Positions 21,301-32,961 of a stretch of 64,000 nt of DNA are shown here, one piece after another. The notes under the pieces were generated by a model. That model searched no databases and was not told the DNA's origin. It saw nothing but the letters and a program-made list of their open reading frames with translations. This stretch comes from Prochilodus magdalenae. Lineage: Eukaryota; Chordata; Actinopteri; Characiformes; Prochilodontidae. The translations under genes were made by a program, and so were the position numbers. Where the stretch lies: the NCBI GenBank assembly GCA_024036415.1, contig JAMWET010003067.1, positions 293,501-357,500 of the forward strand. Direction: 5' to 3'. Within the stretch, counting starts at the first letter, position 1; each line of letters starts with the position of its first letter.

Positions 21301-24300
21301 GTCTGGATATGGAATATGTAAGATCTAAAATGGACTGGTTAGTGTGAGAAAAGGTTCTGGGTAATAAATATGATAGTTGTAAGAAATGTCTGCATAAGGA
21401 ATATGAGAGATCTAAACAGAACTGGTTAAGGAATATGGAATATCAGAAAGTGTTTGGTTAAGGAATATGTATTCTCTAAAAAGTCTTGGTAAGAAATATG
21501 AGTGACCTAAAAGGATCTGTGTAGAGCATATGAGCGATCTAAAAAAGGCTGGGTAAGGAAGATGAGAGATGTCAGTGGGTCTGGGCAAGGAATTTGAAAA
21601 ATCTAAATAATCTTGGAGAAGGATTATGTCAGATCTAAAATGATCTTGGCAGGGATTATACTAAATCCTGAAGGGTCTGAGTAAGGACTGTAAGAGATCT
21701 AAAATAGTACTGATAAGAAATATAAGATTTAAAAGAGTCTGGATAAGGAATATGGGATATAGGTAAAAAGAGTCTCTGTGAAGATTATACTGGACCTTAA
21801 TGAGTCTAAGTAAGGAATACAAGAGATTTAAAATAGTATGGATAAGGAATGTGAGAGATCTAAAAGAGTCTGGATACGGAATATGAGAGATCTATATGGG
21901 TACCTGTAGGAATTATCCTGGACCTTAATTGGTCTGTGTAATGAATATAAGAGATCTAAAAGAGTCTGGATAAGGAATATAAGAGATTTAATTGTCTAGA
22001 TAAGGAATAGGAGAGATCTAAAAGGGTCTCTGTAGAGATTATACTGGATCTTAAAGGGTCAGTGTAAAAAATATGTGAGAAAAACTCTTTAACTCTCACT
22101 TTATTCTTCATAATTACATTTTTGCTGTATTTGGCAGGACTGCTACTGTACTGCATATTAAATGAATAGAAAAGGGGACTGAATTAATCTCTGAATTGCG
22201 CCCCATTTTAAAATGTGATGTCTATCTCTTTTTTGTCAGGTGTTACTCCTATGTGGGGAATCTGCGCGTAGGCAAGCAGGTACTATCAATCGGTGAAAAC
22301 TGTGATCGCCTGGCAACAGTGGAGCATGAATTCTTACATGCTCTGGGATTCTGGCATGAGCAGTCCCGATCTGACCGTGATGACTATGTCAACATCATTT
22401 GGGATCAGATCACAGCAGGTACACTACCTCTGCAGATAACTTAGCATGGAATTATTATATTATTGCCTAGAATATTTATATGGCTTCTTCATGTTCCTAA
22501 AAACCTACTAAAACATACTAAAATACTAAATAATGCTTCTAAAATAATTCCTGGTCTCCAAAAGATGGTTCTTCAAGTGGACTTTATTCAAGGCAGTGAT
22601 AATATATAGATCCTTATCACTGCAAGAGTCTTTACATTTTTAAATGGTCATACTCTGTGTAATACAGCATATACAATATAGCACTGAATGAATAGAACCA
22701 TATGCTGTATAATTATTAAATAAAATATCAACTTAGATTAAATCAGTGAATCCAGCAATCAGTGAGTCACAGCAATCACAGTCTTCAGTACAAATTCAGT
22801 ACAACTAACTGTATGATGAATTAGTGATTATTTCTTATGTTAATTTATTTATTAGACAGTATATTTAATTACAACAAGTTCATGTTGCATGTTTCACTCC
22901 TAGGTAAAGAGCACAACTTCAACACCTACGATGATACAGTGTCCAGTGCTCTAGGCGTGCCCTACGACTATAGCTCTGTTATGCACTACAGTAAGACTGC
23001 CTTCAGCATAGGCTCTGAGCCAACCATCGTGACTAAAATACCAGAGTTCTTGGACGTGATTGGCCAGCGCATGGAGTTCAGTTCCAGTGACTTACTCAAG
23101 CTAAACAAGCTTTACAACTGCAGTGAGTTCAATTCCTGCCATCATAATTCAGTCCAGTGATATTGTATCTGTATTAAACATTATGTAATATACCTTTAGC
23201 CTTTACCCTGTCTCCTACCCTCATAACCCTTAATAAAACTATGATACGGTCCAATATTAAAGTCCAAATTTCAGGCCGCTCACATCTCACTTTTTGTTTT
23301 GCTCCTCCAGCCACATTCTCCACCTTCTTGGATTCCTGTAGTTTTGAGGAGCCCAATATCTGTGGTATGATCCAGGGAGAAGGGACAACGGCCAAGTGGG
23401 CGCGTGTGAGGACTGTGGAGGGAGGTCCAGTCACTGATTACACCAACTTGGGCCAGTGCAGTGGTATGTATCTCCCTTATAAAGACAAGTAATTAAATAG
23501 TTACTGTGAAAGATTCGCATAATAAGGAAACTTGAGAAACTGACAAAGTTCAGCCAAGAACAACAGGAAAAATTCAGAGAGGATATAACTGTTCTGGACT
23601 TTATACTGTATCCCACAGTTCATAGCTCTTGGCCTTGTGCTGATAATTGCTGCCCTGATAAGAGCTAAAACAAAAGGATCTACGTTCTCATTCCGTCTTA
23701 CAGTTTTATGATGCTGTTATATCGGCACTTTGGTCTTTATGATCTTCAAAATGACATTGACGTATCATGCCAGAAAGTCCAAAAAGATCAGTCTGATGTG
23801 ACTATGCAAAAACAGATTGAAATACTTTTAAATACTTTGTGGTAATACTTTGAAAAACTTTGTACTTTGCAGGTTTAGGTTACTTCATGCATTTTAGCAC
23901 CAAAACAGGACTCAATGGAGACAAGGCTTACCTGGAAAGTCGGCTCTTTTACCCTAAACGAGGATACCAGTGCCTGCAGTTCTACCTGTACAACAGTGGG
24001 GGTGCTGATGACCAGCTCAACGTGTGGGTGCGCGAGTATGACAGTGCAAACCCCAATGGAGTGCTGAGATTCATTCAGACAATAAGCGGTAATTTATCAT
24101 CTAGTCAGATTTTATTAATTCAAGGGATAATCTACATAATCTACAGTAAATGTTCTACTACCTACTACTCTCAGCTGTTTTCTCCTACCAAAGGGTTATA
24201 GACAGGCATGTTGACAGATATAGCCCATGCAGCCCTGCCTCTGTGCCATCAGGATGCACCAGGGCCCTCTTGGACAGTGTGAACAATGTTTGCTATTATA

Positions 24301-27300
24301 CAGCCAAGTAAAATTAAGGTTTATTTACATAGTGTTTTATGACAACAGATGTTTTACAGCTTTACAGAAAATTCAGGTCCAAGTCCCCAAAGACCAAGCC
24401 ATGGGCGACAAAAACTCCTTAAGAACAAGGGGAAAAAATCTTCAGAGGAATCAGACTCAAAAGGGAAACTCATCTTCCTCTGGTTGACACTAGATAGCAA
24501 AATAAGCATATATACAGTATAAGTATACAGTATAAAAAGTAAGATAAGATTTACAGTTATATACAATGTTGAACAGTGAGGGAAAACAATTGTAAGAGTC
24601 GTATCAGAGCAATGAGAAACAGATCTAAAAAATACAGATACCTCAGTCACTGTCACCAGAGAAATTACTGACTGTTAGAGAAGTTTATCACAATGAAAAA
24701 CCATGAATGTCAGTAACTGCTGCCAGAACTTATAAGTGATGATCTATTAGTGATAATTAGAGCTAATTAATAGTTTGCAGCAGCGGCTTAGGCCTGGTTA
24801 TTACAGCAAGACTAAAAGGAAGAGCCAGAAGGTAACGAAGACATACAGGCTCCCTGAAACTCAAGTGAATGTGTAATAGCAGCAGGATGACAGCACCATC
24901 ATTCACAGTTTACCATTATACTCTCTATCAATGTACCCCCCTAGATCTGCATCCCAAACACATACTTGAACAATGAAAAGGCTCTGCCCCTGATATAACT
25001 TGGTTAATTATAGGTTCTAATATGGAACCCGTACCTTGTGATCTTAGTAGATATGTCGATTTTTATAATAAGAGACTCTGGTACTTCACTCATGTACTTC
25101 TTTCTACTCAACTGCTTTATCTGAGTTGAATAGTAGCAAATCTTGACATCAAGTCTTTTATGTCTTTTGCATAGTCTTTTAAAAATTTGGCTTGACTGAA
25201 ATATACAACTGCCAGCATAGGATGGAAATTTATGCCATGTTTTCTGAAAATAGTGCCTAGTGGTAGCATAAATAAGGCAAACAATATAGGTCCTAAGACA
25301 GAGCCCTGTGGAACACCATATATGACTCAGGTAATCACTCAGGTAAGACAAAATGTGATGCTATATAAAATAGCATTTCAGGATAATGATAATGATAAAT
25401 GGTGCAAAAAAAACAAAACTATTTTGTCAGTGAAAAATTAAGGAGTGGATCTCAATGCTGGAAAAAAACTATAATTTCAAGCTGCAATAGCTTAGTGGAT
25501 AACACAGCCATCTCTAACATGGGAGATCATGGTTTAAATAAAAATATAGTCCTATAAGTGCTTGTGTGTAAGTGCAATATGTTTAAAATAACATTCCCTC
25601 TTATTCACAAATGTCTATGCATGTGCCTGATTATAGGTAGATTGTGTACATTATGAACAAAACTTTGTTTTCTGGGACAGGTGGCCCTCAGAACTCCTGG
25701 GAGCTTTACCATGTGACACTGGATGTGTCTCAGAAGTTCCGAGTGGTGTTTGAAGGGGTGAAGGGTACAGGCGTATCACAGGGAGGTCTGTCTGTGGATG
25801 ACATCAACCTCTCAGAGACGCATTGCCCTCACCATGTTTGGCGCATTCAAAACTTCAACAGTCTCCTTGAAACAACACCTGTTGGTTCCAAGATATACAG
25901 TCCTACTTTTGAGTCCCGTGAAGGCTACTCTTTCCAGATTGGCCTATATGTCAATGGGGCTACAAGCAACCCTGGCAACATGGCCATCTACTTCCATTTG
26001 GTCTCAGGACCTAATGACAGCAAGTTGACATGGCCCTGTCCATGGCGTCAGTCTACCATGTCAATGATGGATCAGGACCCAAACATTCAACATCGTATGG
26101 ACAACCAAAGGATGATAACTACCGACCCCAGCAAGACCTCCACTGACTGTAAGAACAAGCAAGTAAAAAGGAGGGCGCATAATACAAAATAAATTTATAA
26201 ATGAACAATATATGTAGACATGTAATGGTCAAGTAATATGGCGTTTTTCCACCAGGCAGTATGGTAAACTGAGTAGTTACATATATGAACACAAATGTAT
26301 TCGTACCATGGTTGAAAACCTGTGTCCATTTCCCATTACATAACAAAACATGAATGTAGGTAGAGTTCTTTTTAGATTATATGGTCACATGATTTTTCAT
26401 GCAAGTCCAGCATTACAGTAACCAGTTGCGGAGTGCTCTGATTTGCCTTGAACTGAGCATTAGTTTTTATAATAACACAGAAGTTATAGTATTTTTCACT
26501 TGAATGCCAATCATTGGACTGAACTGAAACCTGGTGACAAATCTGTAAAGATTACATTAGACCAATCAGTGATTTGACTCTACACATACAGTTTGGATTA
26601 GCAAGCATGTACCCCAACAAGAAGCATTACCAATTCAGTATACCCAGGTAGAGTACGGTTCACTTGCCATTGGAAATAATGATAAACTCCATGCCCATGG
26701 ATTTGTAATTGTACTGCAGCACAATGCCTGGTGGAAATACAACAATAATGACAGATGGTTAACACTGAGATGCTTTTAACACTGAGTGCCTTTAAATGTT
26801 TTTATTTTTTACCCCAATAGCTATGGGCAATGTGGTATATTTCTGGGATGATCCACGGATAGTGGGCAGTCTGATAAAGGATCCAGATGGTACCTCGTAT
26901 TACAGAGGTCCAGGTTATGGCACCAGTGCTTTCATTTCACACAGCCGCCTGAGGAGTCGTGACTTCATCAAAGGAGACAGTGTCTATTTTCTCCTCAGTC
27001 TAGAAGGTAACTTTTAATCTGACATTTAAAGGGATGGTCTGAAAATGATCCCAGTCAATAAAGCAGAACCTGCTTGGTGTTTTTGCAAAGTGTACTTGTT
27101 AGTGTACATATGCTGCTTTTATTAATCATTAGGATGAATTTCGCCATGGTATTTAGTATGACAACATTATCCACTATTACACAATAGCACAATCTGCTAG
27201 GAATGTCCCGATCATTTTTTTTTTTTTTTGCCCCTAATCCCAATTTGAGTAAATTAAGTCTCGTCAGATATTGAGTCTCAGTTTGATAACTGTGTTTTCC

Positions 27301-28581
27301 TAGATAATACTGTTGCACACCTCAAATATGTTACATTTGAGATCAATCCCATGTGTATACTTCACCACTTACACTACTTAAGTTACTTAGGGCTGTTTAT
27401 TTTATAAAGCCTACATGCCTAAATGTACTGTATATGCCACAGGGCCGTGTCTGAAATGTAGATATGACATATGTTACCACTGATGTAAAACAAGAGATCG
27501 GGTTTAGTTTTATTGTCAATAAAGCCAATACTGATAAGTTAAAAACTGGGTTGATCTGCCTGGATTCTGATCTTTGAGATCAGAGCGGGATGTCCCTACA
27601 GTTTACTTTTCAAGAAGCAATCGACTCTATTTTCACACATACAACAATGAAAAGGTATACATTAAATAACTTTTATAAACAAATATTTGACTTATACTTG
27701 CACAGTAATGACTTCTCATAATTGTGACTTATTATCTCTCTTTTTTTATTATGACCTATTATCTCATAATTATGCCTCAGTATATCATGATAATGATGAA
27801 TTTATATTAATTTACCAATCACAGTTATAGGGTTCTAACCCTTCCCATTATTATAAGATACTATACAGGCTTTTTGTTTTTAAGTGGGCTTCCATAAAAT
27901 ACTGAACACTGAAGTCTACTGCTTTTTGCTGGAAGGAGTTGACCTTTGATGGAGTATTTGTTTAGCACAACTGCCATATAAAGACAATAAAATGCTCAAA
28001 TGTGTGCATTGTTATTGCAAATTACATTTCCTTTCTGTTGCTTAGGATAATTCAGATCTTGTGACATAAAAACATTCTAATTTTAATAAACAAGAGCAAT
28101 ACATTCAGTCACTTCATCTTAGCGCCCCTGGATAATCTATCCACAGACGAATCTATAGCACCTAACTCACAAAAGATGCATTTAAACAATTCTTTCTTTT
28201 CACTTTCATCTCCAGATGTGACTGGTCTCTTGGAAACTCAGCCTTTGCCTCAGTCTGTTGCCTATGGTAAGGACTATGTACAGAGAAGCTCATCCTCTGA
28301 TGACTCCACAGCAAACCTCTCTGGAAATGCCACTGCAATGGTGGTGGTGTTTGCTTTTGTGGGAGCTGTTGTGCTCTTGATTGCGATTGCGAGTGTGCTG
28401 TACAAGGTGAAGAGGCGCCAAGAGAGAAGACAGATGGACGGAGAGGAAGAGATAGAGCCAGAGAGAATCAATGGCTGTAAGTATCCAGTATCCAAACATT
28501 CTAGATTCAAGTCATTATTGATCAGACATTAGCAGAATGACAAATTGAGATTGATGATCATTTGTTTCTTTCCTTACAGGA
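18337..28581 (+). CDS. mep1b: meprin beta-type metalloprotease, first tandem copy
   Basis: Exons: 18337-18396, 20068-20086, 20192-20251, 20367-20410, 20899-20977, 21118-21235, 22240-22418, 22904-23122, 23311-23463, 23873-24088, 25681-26148, 26821-27006, 28216-28476 and 28580-28581 (687 aa). Signal peptide about 1-20. The propeptide has VEGDI, the astacin aspartate-switch motif, and is likely cut after Lys65. The astacin catalytic domain spans about 66-259: zinc site [11 protein letters not shown] (His156/160/166, Glu157) and Met-turn SVMHY (Met213, Tyr215). MAM domain about 263-431; MATH/TRAF-like domain about 432-598; transmembrane segment 641-663; short basic tail (KVKRRQERR). Meprins cleave extracellular proteins at epithelial surfaces. 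No EGF-like module lies between MATH and the membrane, unlike mammalian meprin beta. The stop codon is assembled across the last intron (T at 28476, GA at 28580). The intron phases equal those of the second copy. Confidence 0.95.
19385..19700 (+). repeat. dispersed teleost repeat in meprin intron 1
   Basis: It contains ACTAGGGGGCAGTGAG, 'ACCAGCGACCTTCCAGTCACAA' in part, and CTAACCTCCAG, words I remember as a repeat common in fish genomes. No intact open frame. The equivalent intron of the second meprin lacks it, so it inserted after the duplication or was lost there. Confidence 0.5.
21231..22080 (+). repeat. minisatellite of about 27 units built on the exon 6 splice donor
   Basis: About 27 diverged tandem units of about 31 bp start in the last bases of meprin exon 6 and fill the start of intron 6. 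The consensus is near TCTGGATAAGGAATATGAGAG followed by ATCTAAAAGAG. The first unit contains the real exon end and donor (TCTGG|GTAAGGAAT). Many units keep GGTAAG-like cores, and a subtype (CTGTAGAGATTATACTGGACC) alternates near the right end. The same site in the second meprin (35216) is single copy. Confidence 0.9.
24305..25345. repeat. dispersed teleost repeat in meprin intron 10
   Basis: The opening (TTTATTTACATAGTG..TTTACAGCTTTACAGAAAA), the middle (GGAATCAGACTCAAAAGGGAA..CATCTTCCTCTGG in parts) and the end (AGACAGAGCCCTGTGGAACACC) are words of a very common fish repeat, as I remember it. The 115-aa minus frame inside is not a host gene. A related piece lies at 36.74-37.30 kb in the second meprin. 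Confidence 0.55.
28266..28272 (+). promoter_or_regulatory. internal alternative splice donor in exon 13 of the first meprin
   Basis: TATG|GTAAGG breaks after phase 1, the same phase as the normal end of exon 13. Joining it to exon 14 would remove 210 nt (70 codons) holding the transmembrane segment and basic tail. The first codon across the junction would become GGA instead of TGA and reading would continue 11 more codons to TAG. The second meprin has an equally good donor (TGTG|GTGAGA) at the same position. Use is untested. Confidence 0.4.
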
Positions 28582-28790
28582 AATGGCAGTCAGCTCAGTC
28601 GACGCAGTCTATGGTAGAGGGCAACGATCATCTTGTCCTACAACTAAATAAATCTGTATATGATTGCAAATCAAACTTGTATATTCAATAATATATCCAT
28701 ACTAAAATAAAGCTCAGATTCTGCTATATTTCATAACCCCAGTGTCCCTCTGCCTTCATCCAACACCAGAAAAATCACCTGAACTTCATT
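28582..28790 (+). other. 3' UTR of the first meprin gene
   Basis: Non-coding. AATAAA at 28706-28711 is a plausible poly(A) signal. An 11-codon open frame (NGSQLSRRSLW, then TAG at 28613-28615) follows the split stop codon in the same frame. It resembles the residues that end the second meprin (QLPSPLSL), suggesting the stop is recent. Confidence 0.6.
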
Positions 28791-28794
28791 CTGT

Positions 28795-29550
28795 GTTCAG
28801 TTATGGAAGACCGCATCCTTAGACATTCCTATGCCCTGGTTATCATCCTCATGGGGTTCATCCCCCTGGCTGTCAAACTCCTCAGACTGTCCTAGCTAAG
28901 AAGCTCCTCAGACCTGGTCACTTTCTAAAACTTTCCTTATATAAGAGAGAAGCCGTTACAATAAGCGAAAAATCGCACAGTAAACAACTTTGAACATATA
29001 TAGATGGAGATACGATGGTGGGAATGCTGGGAGAAATGGGTAGTAGAGTTAAGGACAATGGACAATAAATCTTTTGACTGCTCCTCTGAGATGCTGGTCT
29101 TTTGACCAGTTTGATAAGAACACACTCTAGGTTCCTAAGGGCTCATTGAGTTGAACATTTGGTTATTAGGAAAAAATCTTCAGTCAGTGTGGAGCCTCTA
29201 CATTATGGTAAGGTCCTTTAAACTCAAGGCTTTACACATGTACTTCAGATTTGCATAACACTTTAACAGAAATTGGTCTTTTGAAGAACCATACATTAAA
29301 AGTTTCATCAGGGAACCAAAAGTGATTCTTCAGTGGCAGGGACTGCCAGTCTATTTCTGCACGTGTGTCTGAATTTGTCAATCCAACTAGATAAAGAAAC
29401 ACACCTTTGCATTTGCTCCTAACACACGTGATTCAACTAATCAGCTCATTTCACAAGCCCTTAATGACTTCAAGTGGGTAAGTTGGGTGCTGGGAAAACA
29501 CTACAATATGTCAGACAAGGGGTATTCCCAGACCAGGTTAGATAAGGTTA
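28795..29550 (-). pseudogene. decayed 3' end of MCM3 (exons 16 and 17) left by the tandem duplication
   Basis: The plus-strand stretch at 28805-28925 (GGAAGACCGCATCCT, CCTGGTTATCATCCT, CAAACTCCTCAGACTG, AGCTCCTCAGACCTGGTCAC) mirrors the last exon of the intact gene at 41198-41350 (GGAAGACCACGTCCT, CCTGGTTATCGTCCT, CAAACTCTTCAGACTG). The similarity continues through intron 16, exon 16 (GACTGCTCCT.TGAGATG.TGG) and intron 15 (GTGGAGCCTCTACATTATG; GACTTCAAGTG; ACTCCCAGACCAGG against TATTCCCAGACCAGG), ending near 29545 and 41965. Frame and splice sites are broken. It is a truncated duplicate lacking a promoter. Confidence 0.85.
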
Positions 29551-29559
29551 GGTCACTTT

Positions 29560-32300
29560 TTGTACCCATAGGTAAATTTGATTTCCTGCAAGCACGTCAA
29601 TACAGACAGCTACAAATAGTTTCCAAACCTCCAAAACATGTTTAACCTATTTATCAGAGTAATGCCTGTTATCTGTGTATTGCTTTGTTATGCATTTCGG
29701 AGCTTTAAGTCACCGCCAAAACGGAAGAAGAGTGTTATCACTTAAAATTGGGTCAGTTACCTGCGTAAACTGTCTATTGTACAAAGGCACTAAATGGGCA
29801 CTAGATAATAAATAGTGACTTACCGATTAGCTTACTAGACCATTTAAGAATTTGGTTTAAACAATTTCTATTCTTTAAAGTGGCTTCTGCCCAATGAGCA
29901 CCCACCCGTCACTGAAAATATACGACTTAGAAGATGAGTGAATTAATTAAGTCAGATTTCCAAATCACCATCACCAGTGTAGCTTCAACAAAGTACGATA
30001 TGAGAGATTCCTCCGGTTCTCTACTGTTGCTCTTCATAGGGTTACACTACCATGGAATAAGGACTTGTGGTTTCCTGAAGAACAGTATATTACGTATCAT
30101 GTTTAAAGACTGAAAAGTAACTTGATATTAAATGCTCCGCTGGAATGAACTTCTTTCTCTCTAATTGGACATTGTATAATAAAGCATTAATTGGACATAG
30201 CTTGGTTGATGACCACTGGTCTTCATACCCCTGTAACATTTATAAGGTGTCAGGGACCCTGCTATGAATCTAGTACTACCTTGCGACTTTGTCGTCCCAC
30301 TTGATTTGTTCATCTTTAGGTGGCATGTCTCTACTGTGAGACGATCCATAATGCTTAAAAACAGATAATCCGGGAAATCACTAAATTTATTTGTTGTTAC
30401 TGATGCAAATAAGTTCTGCCAACAGCTTCACTACCTGTTAGTCCGGTCCGCTAAAAACTACACCTCCCACTTTCCACTTATTGTCCGATAATTACACCTG
30501 TTTGCAGTCGTTAGCTGTGAAATGTCACTCCCACACACCAGGAGAGATGTTTGCTAAGATACCGAAAGAGCTGTCCAAAGACACCCTGTGCGCTAACTGG
30601 AAAGTCTGGCATTGTATGTTGGAGCATTCTGTCTCAAATCCGTCATCAGGTGGACCTATTTTTGTCCACTGACATTGATTTGTATTGAGAATATATAAAA
30701 AGGGAGAACACTTTCTTGTGGGAAGCCAGTTGAGGAGCAAACAAGGTCAGAAAAATTCCATTTACCCTCTCCCTTAGTGTCCAATTAATGAAAACAATCA
30801 AAGATCTAGGCCATACGATTGACACCCAAATCAGGAGCCTTCTGTTAAGAACATGGGGCTGAATAACTTATCATGTTTAAATAACTTATCATGTTTAAAA
30901 ACTAAAACATGACATAAATAAAGCATTAATGGATAAGCTGGAGACCACTGTCTTCATACCCTGTAACATTATAAAGGTCAGAGACTTCTGCCATTGTTGA
31001 ATCTATGTGACCCTTAGAATGCCATATACCATGTCTGCTAACTACTTCATGTCTAAGATACTACTCTTCTATATATTCAAGACTCTATATATCTCCAGAC
31101 TATACAAACAATGCCAACATGTATAAGATATGGCACCCTGAAACAGATAGAATGAATAATGTTTGGAAGAACATAAAGCCAGAATAATCAGGTACTCTGA
31201 AATACAAAGGGACAATGAGGCTCTCTCTTCATGCTGGTATATAGATAGAGTCATTCTTCAGCCTGTGTAGGCTGTTGTCCAAACCTCCTGGGTCTGGAGG
31301 ATGCGCTAGGTTCTCAGTAACTAACTGTGTAAAGTACAGTTAGTTCTATTTAAAAATGTCTAATAGCACTAGTGATTTATATTTAGTATACTAAGTACAT
31401 GGTTAGTATATGAATAGCACACTTTCAGTACAGTAATAATAAGTTCAAGAGATATAACTTTTTTTCTCCTGGGTAAAGTTCATCAAAAAAGTGAAATACT
31501 TCCTGGAGTCTTCAGGATCCTGATAAGTCCCTCTACTTCCCTGTTCACATGAGGGTAACAGTCAGCAGATTTGATGTGCAAGAGACTGAACTGGGATTCA
31601 GTGTCTAAGATAAACAACCATTGCTTGCCTCTTGTGAGAACAGAGACACTGTGACATGCAGACTCAAAATCAGCCCTAGTAATGGTACTGGTCATGTACG
31701 TACATGGAAAAACACATAACAATTTCAGCATAATTACCATCACTGTCAGGGGAGTTGAAATCTTGATAGACTCTCAACTATCCAGACACAAGCTTGCACT
31801 TCTTTGAGATTTTGTATGAGAGTATTGTTTGTTGAAAGCACAGAATTACTCACATTTGACTTCTTATTATATGTAAGACACCCTTGTGCTGCATCAATCC
31901 AGCGCAATGGGAGATCTTTATGCAGTAGTGCTCTTTTAGACTCCACTAGAGTGGCAGAGGTGGGTACAAACTTCGTGTACCATACACTGATATTTTGTCT
32001 AAGTGAGTCTCCCTACTGTAGTTACAAGACACAGAAATAATACATCTCATGTGTGTAACTTATAGAAGACTAATAAACAGCCTAAAAAGCCTATAACTGC
32101 TTTAACAGCTTAGTTGATTTGTACAAAATAAATGTCATGATTTTATATACTAACAACTGAATATACTACATACAACCGAGAAAAGTGAGGAAAATTCATT
32201 TGAACAATAAAGACACTTTAGACATTCTATACAATTCATTTTTATGTGAAACTAAAGTGCCAACACACCAACACATCACACGCCTCCAAAATGACTCTCA
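29560..32300. other. spacer between the two duplicated units
   Basis: No supported gene. It holds an imperfect direct repeat: 30165-30300 and 30915-31025 share AATAAAGCATTAAT, ACCACTG.TCTTCATACCC and TGTAACATT.ATAAGG. A TATA-like ATATATAAAAAGGG lies at about 30691-30704 with no coding exon after it. Neither duplicated flank matches this spacer, so it is an insertion at, or a remnant beyond, the duplication junction. Confidence 0.5.
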
Positions 32301-32876
32301 TTTTTATCTGGTAAAAACATATACTTTTTCCAGTTCTGGAAAAAGTCTGGCAGGAGAGCACCAAATAACAAAAAGTAGAACTCTGAATTTTTGGCTTTTA
32401 ATGGTTGTGTACAATAACTGATAGAACCAGCGCAGTACAAAGTAAAAAATACAAACTATGATTTTCAAACAATGAACTTGCACTCCTCAAGAAACATGAT
32501 CCTTTTAAAATCAGAGATGATTTTAAAATGAGACCTGATTAGTGCATGCCTTTGCATATTACTTGTCTGGATTTTTTAATGTCTCAAAAGACAAGCATAT
32601 TAGCGTTAGCACTAACACACTCCTCACGCGGACTATTCATATTACAATATGCTTGACTGCTCAGGCATTTTACTGTAACTGAATGTTTTGATATGTGCAG
32701 TAAAAGAGTTCAAAAGCGTTGGAGTGAATGTTTATCTGTGGCGATACGATAATAACACGTGCAATATGTAAACATTAAAAGCATGGAAAGCTTTGACCAC
32801 GTTACTACCATCATCATTTCCGTCAATCATTACACTCCTTATCTGTATTCTTCCTTTTTCAGCACGTTCTCTTCTG

Positions 32877-32884
32877 TATATAAA
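32877..32884 (+). promoter_or_regulatory. mep1b: TATA box of the second meprin gene
   Basis: TATATAAA is followed by the CACACAAACACAGAAG.GTGTAG block shared with the first copy. It lies about 80 bp before the start codon at 32962. CTTATCTG, a GATA-type site, lies about 40 bp upstream of it, as in the first copy. Confidence 0.6.
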
Positions 32885-32961
32885 TCACACAAACACAGAA
32901 GTGTGTAGAAGAGATAGAAGCAGTGAACATACTCATATGCTGACGTAGAACAGCAGTAACT

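Noticed and set aside
25004..25351. 115-aa minus frame in meprin intron 10
   Set aside because: It sits in a dispersed repeat; no reverse transcriptase or host domain motif is readable.
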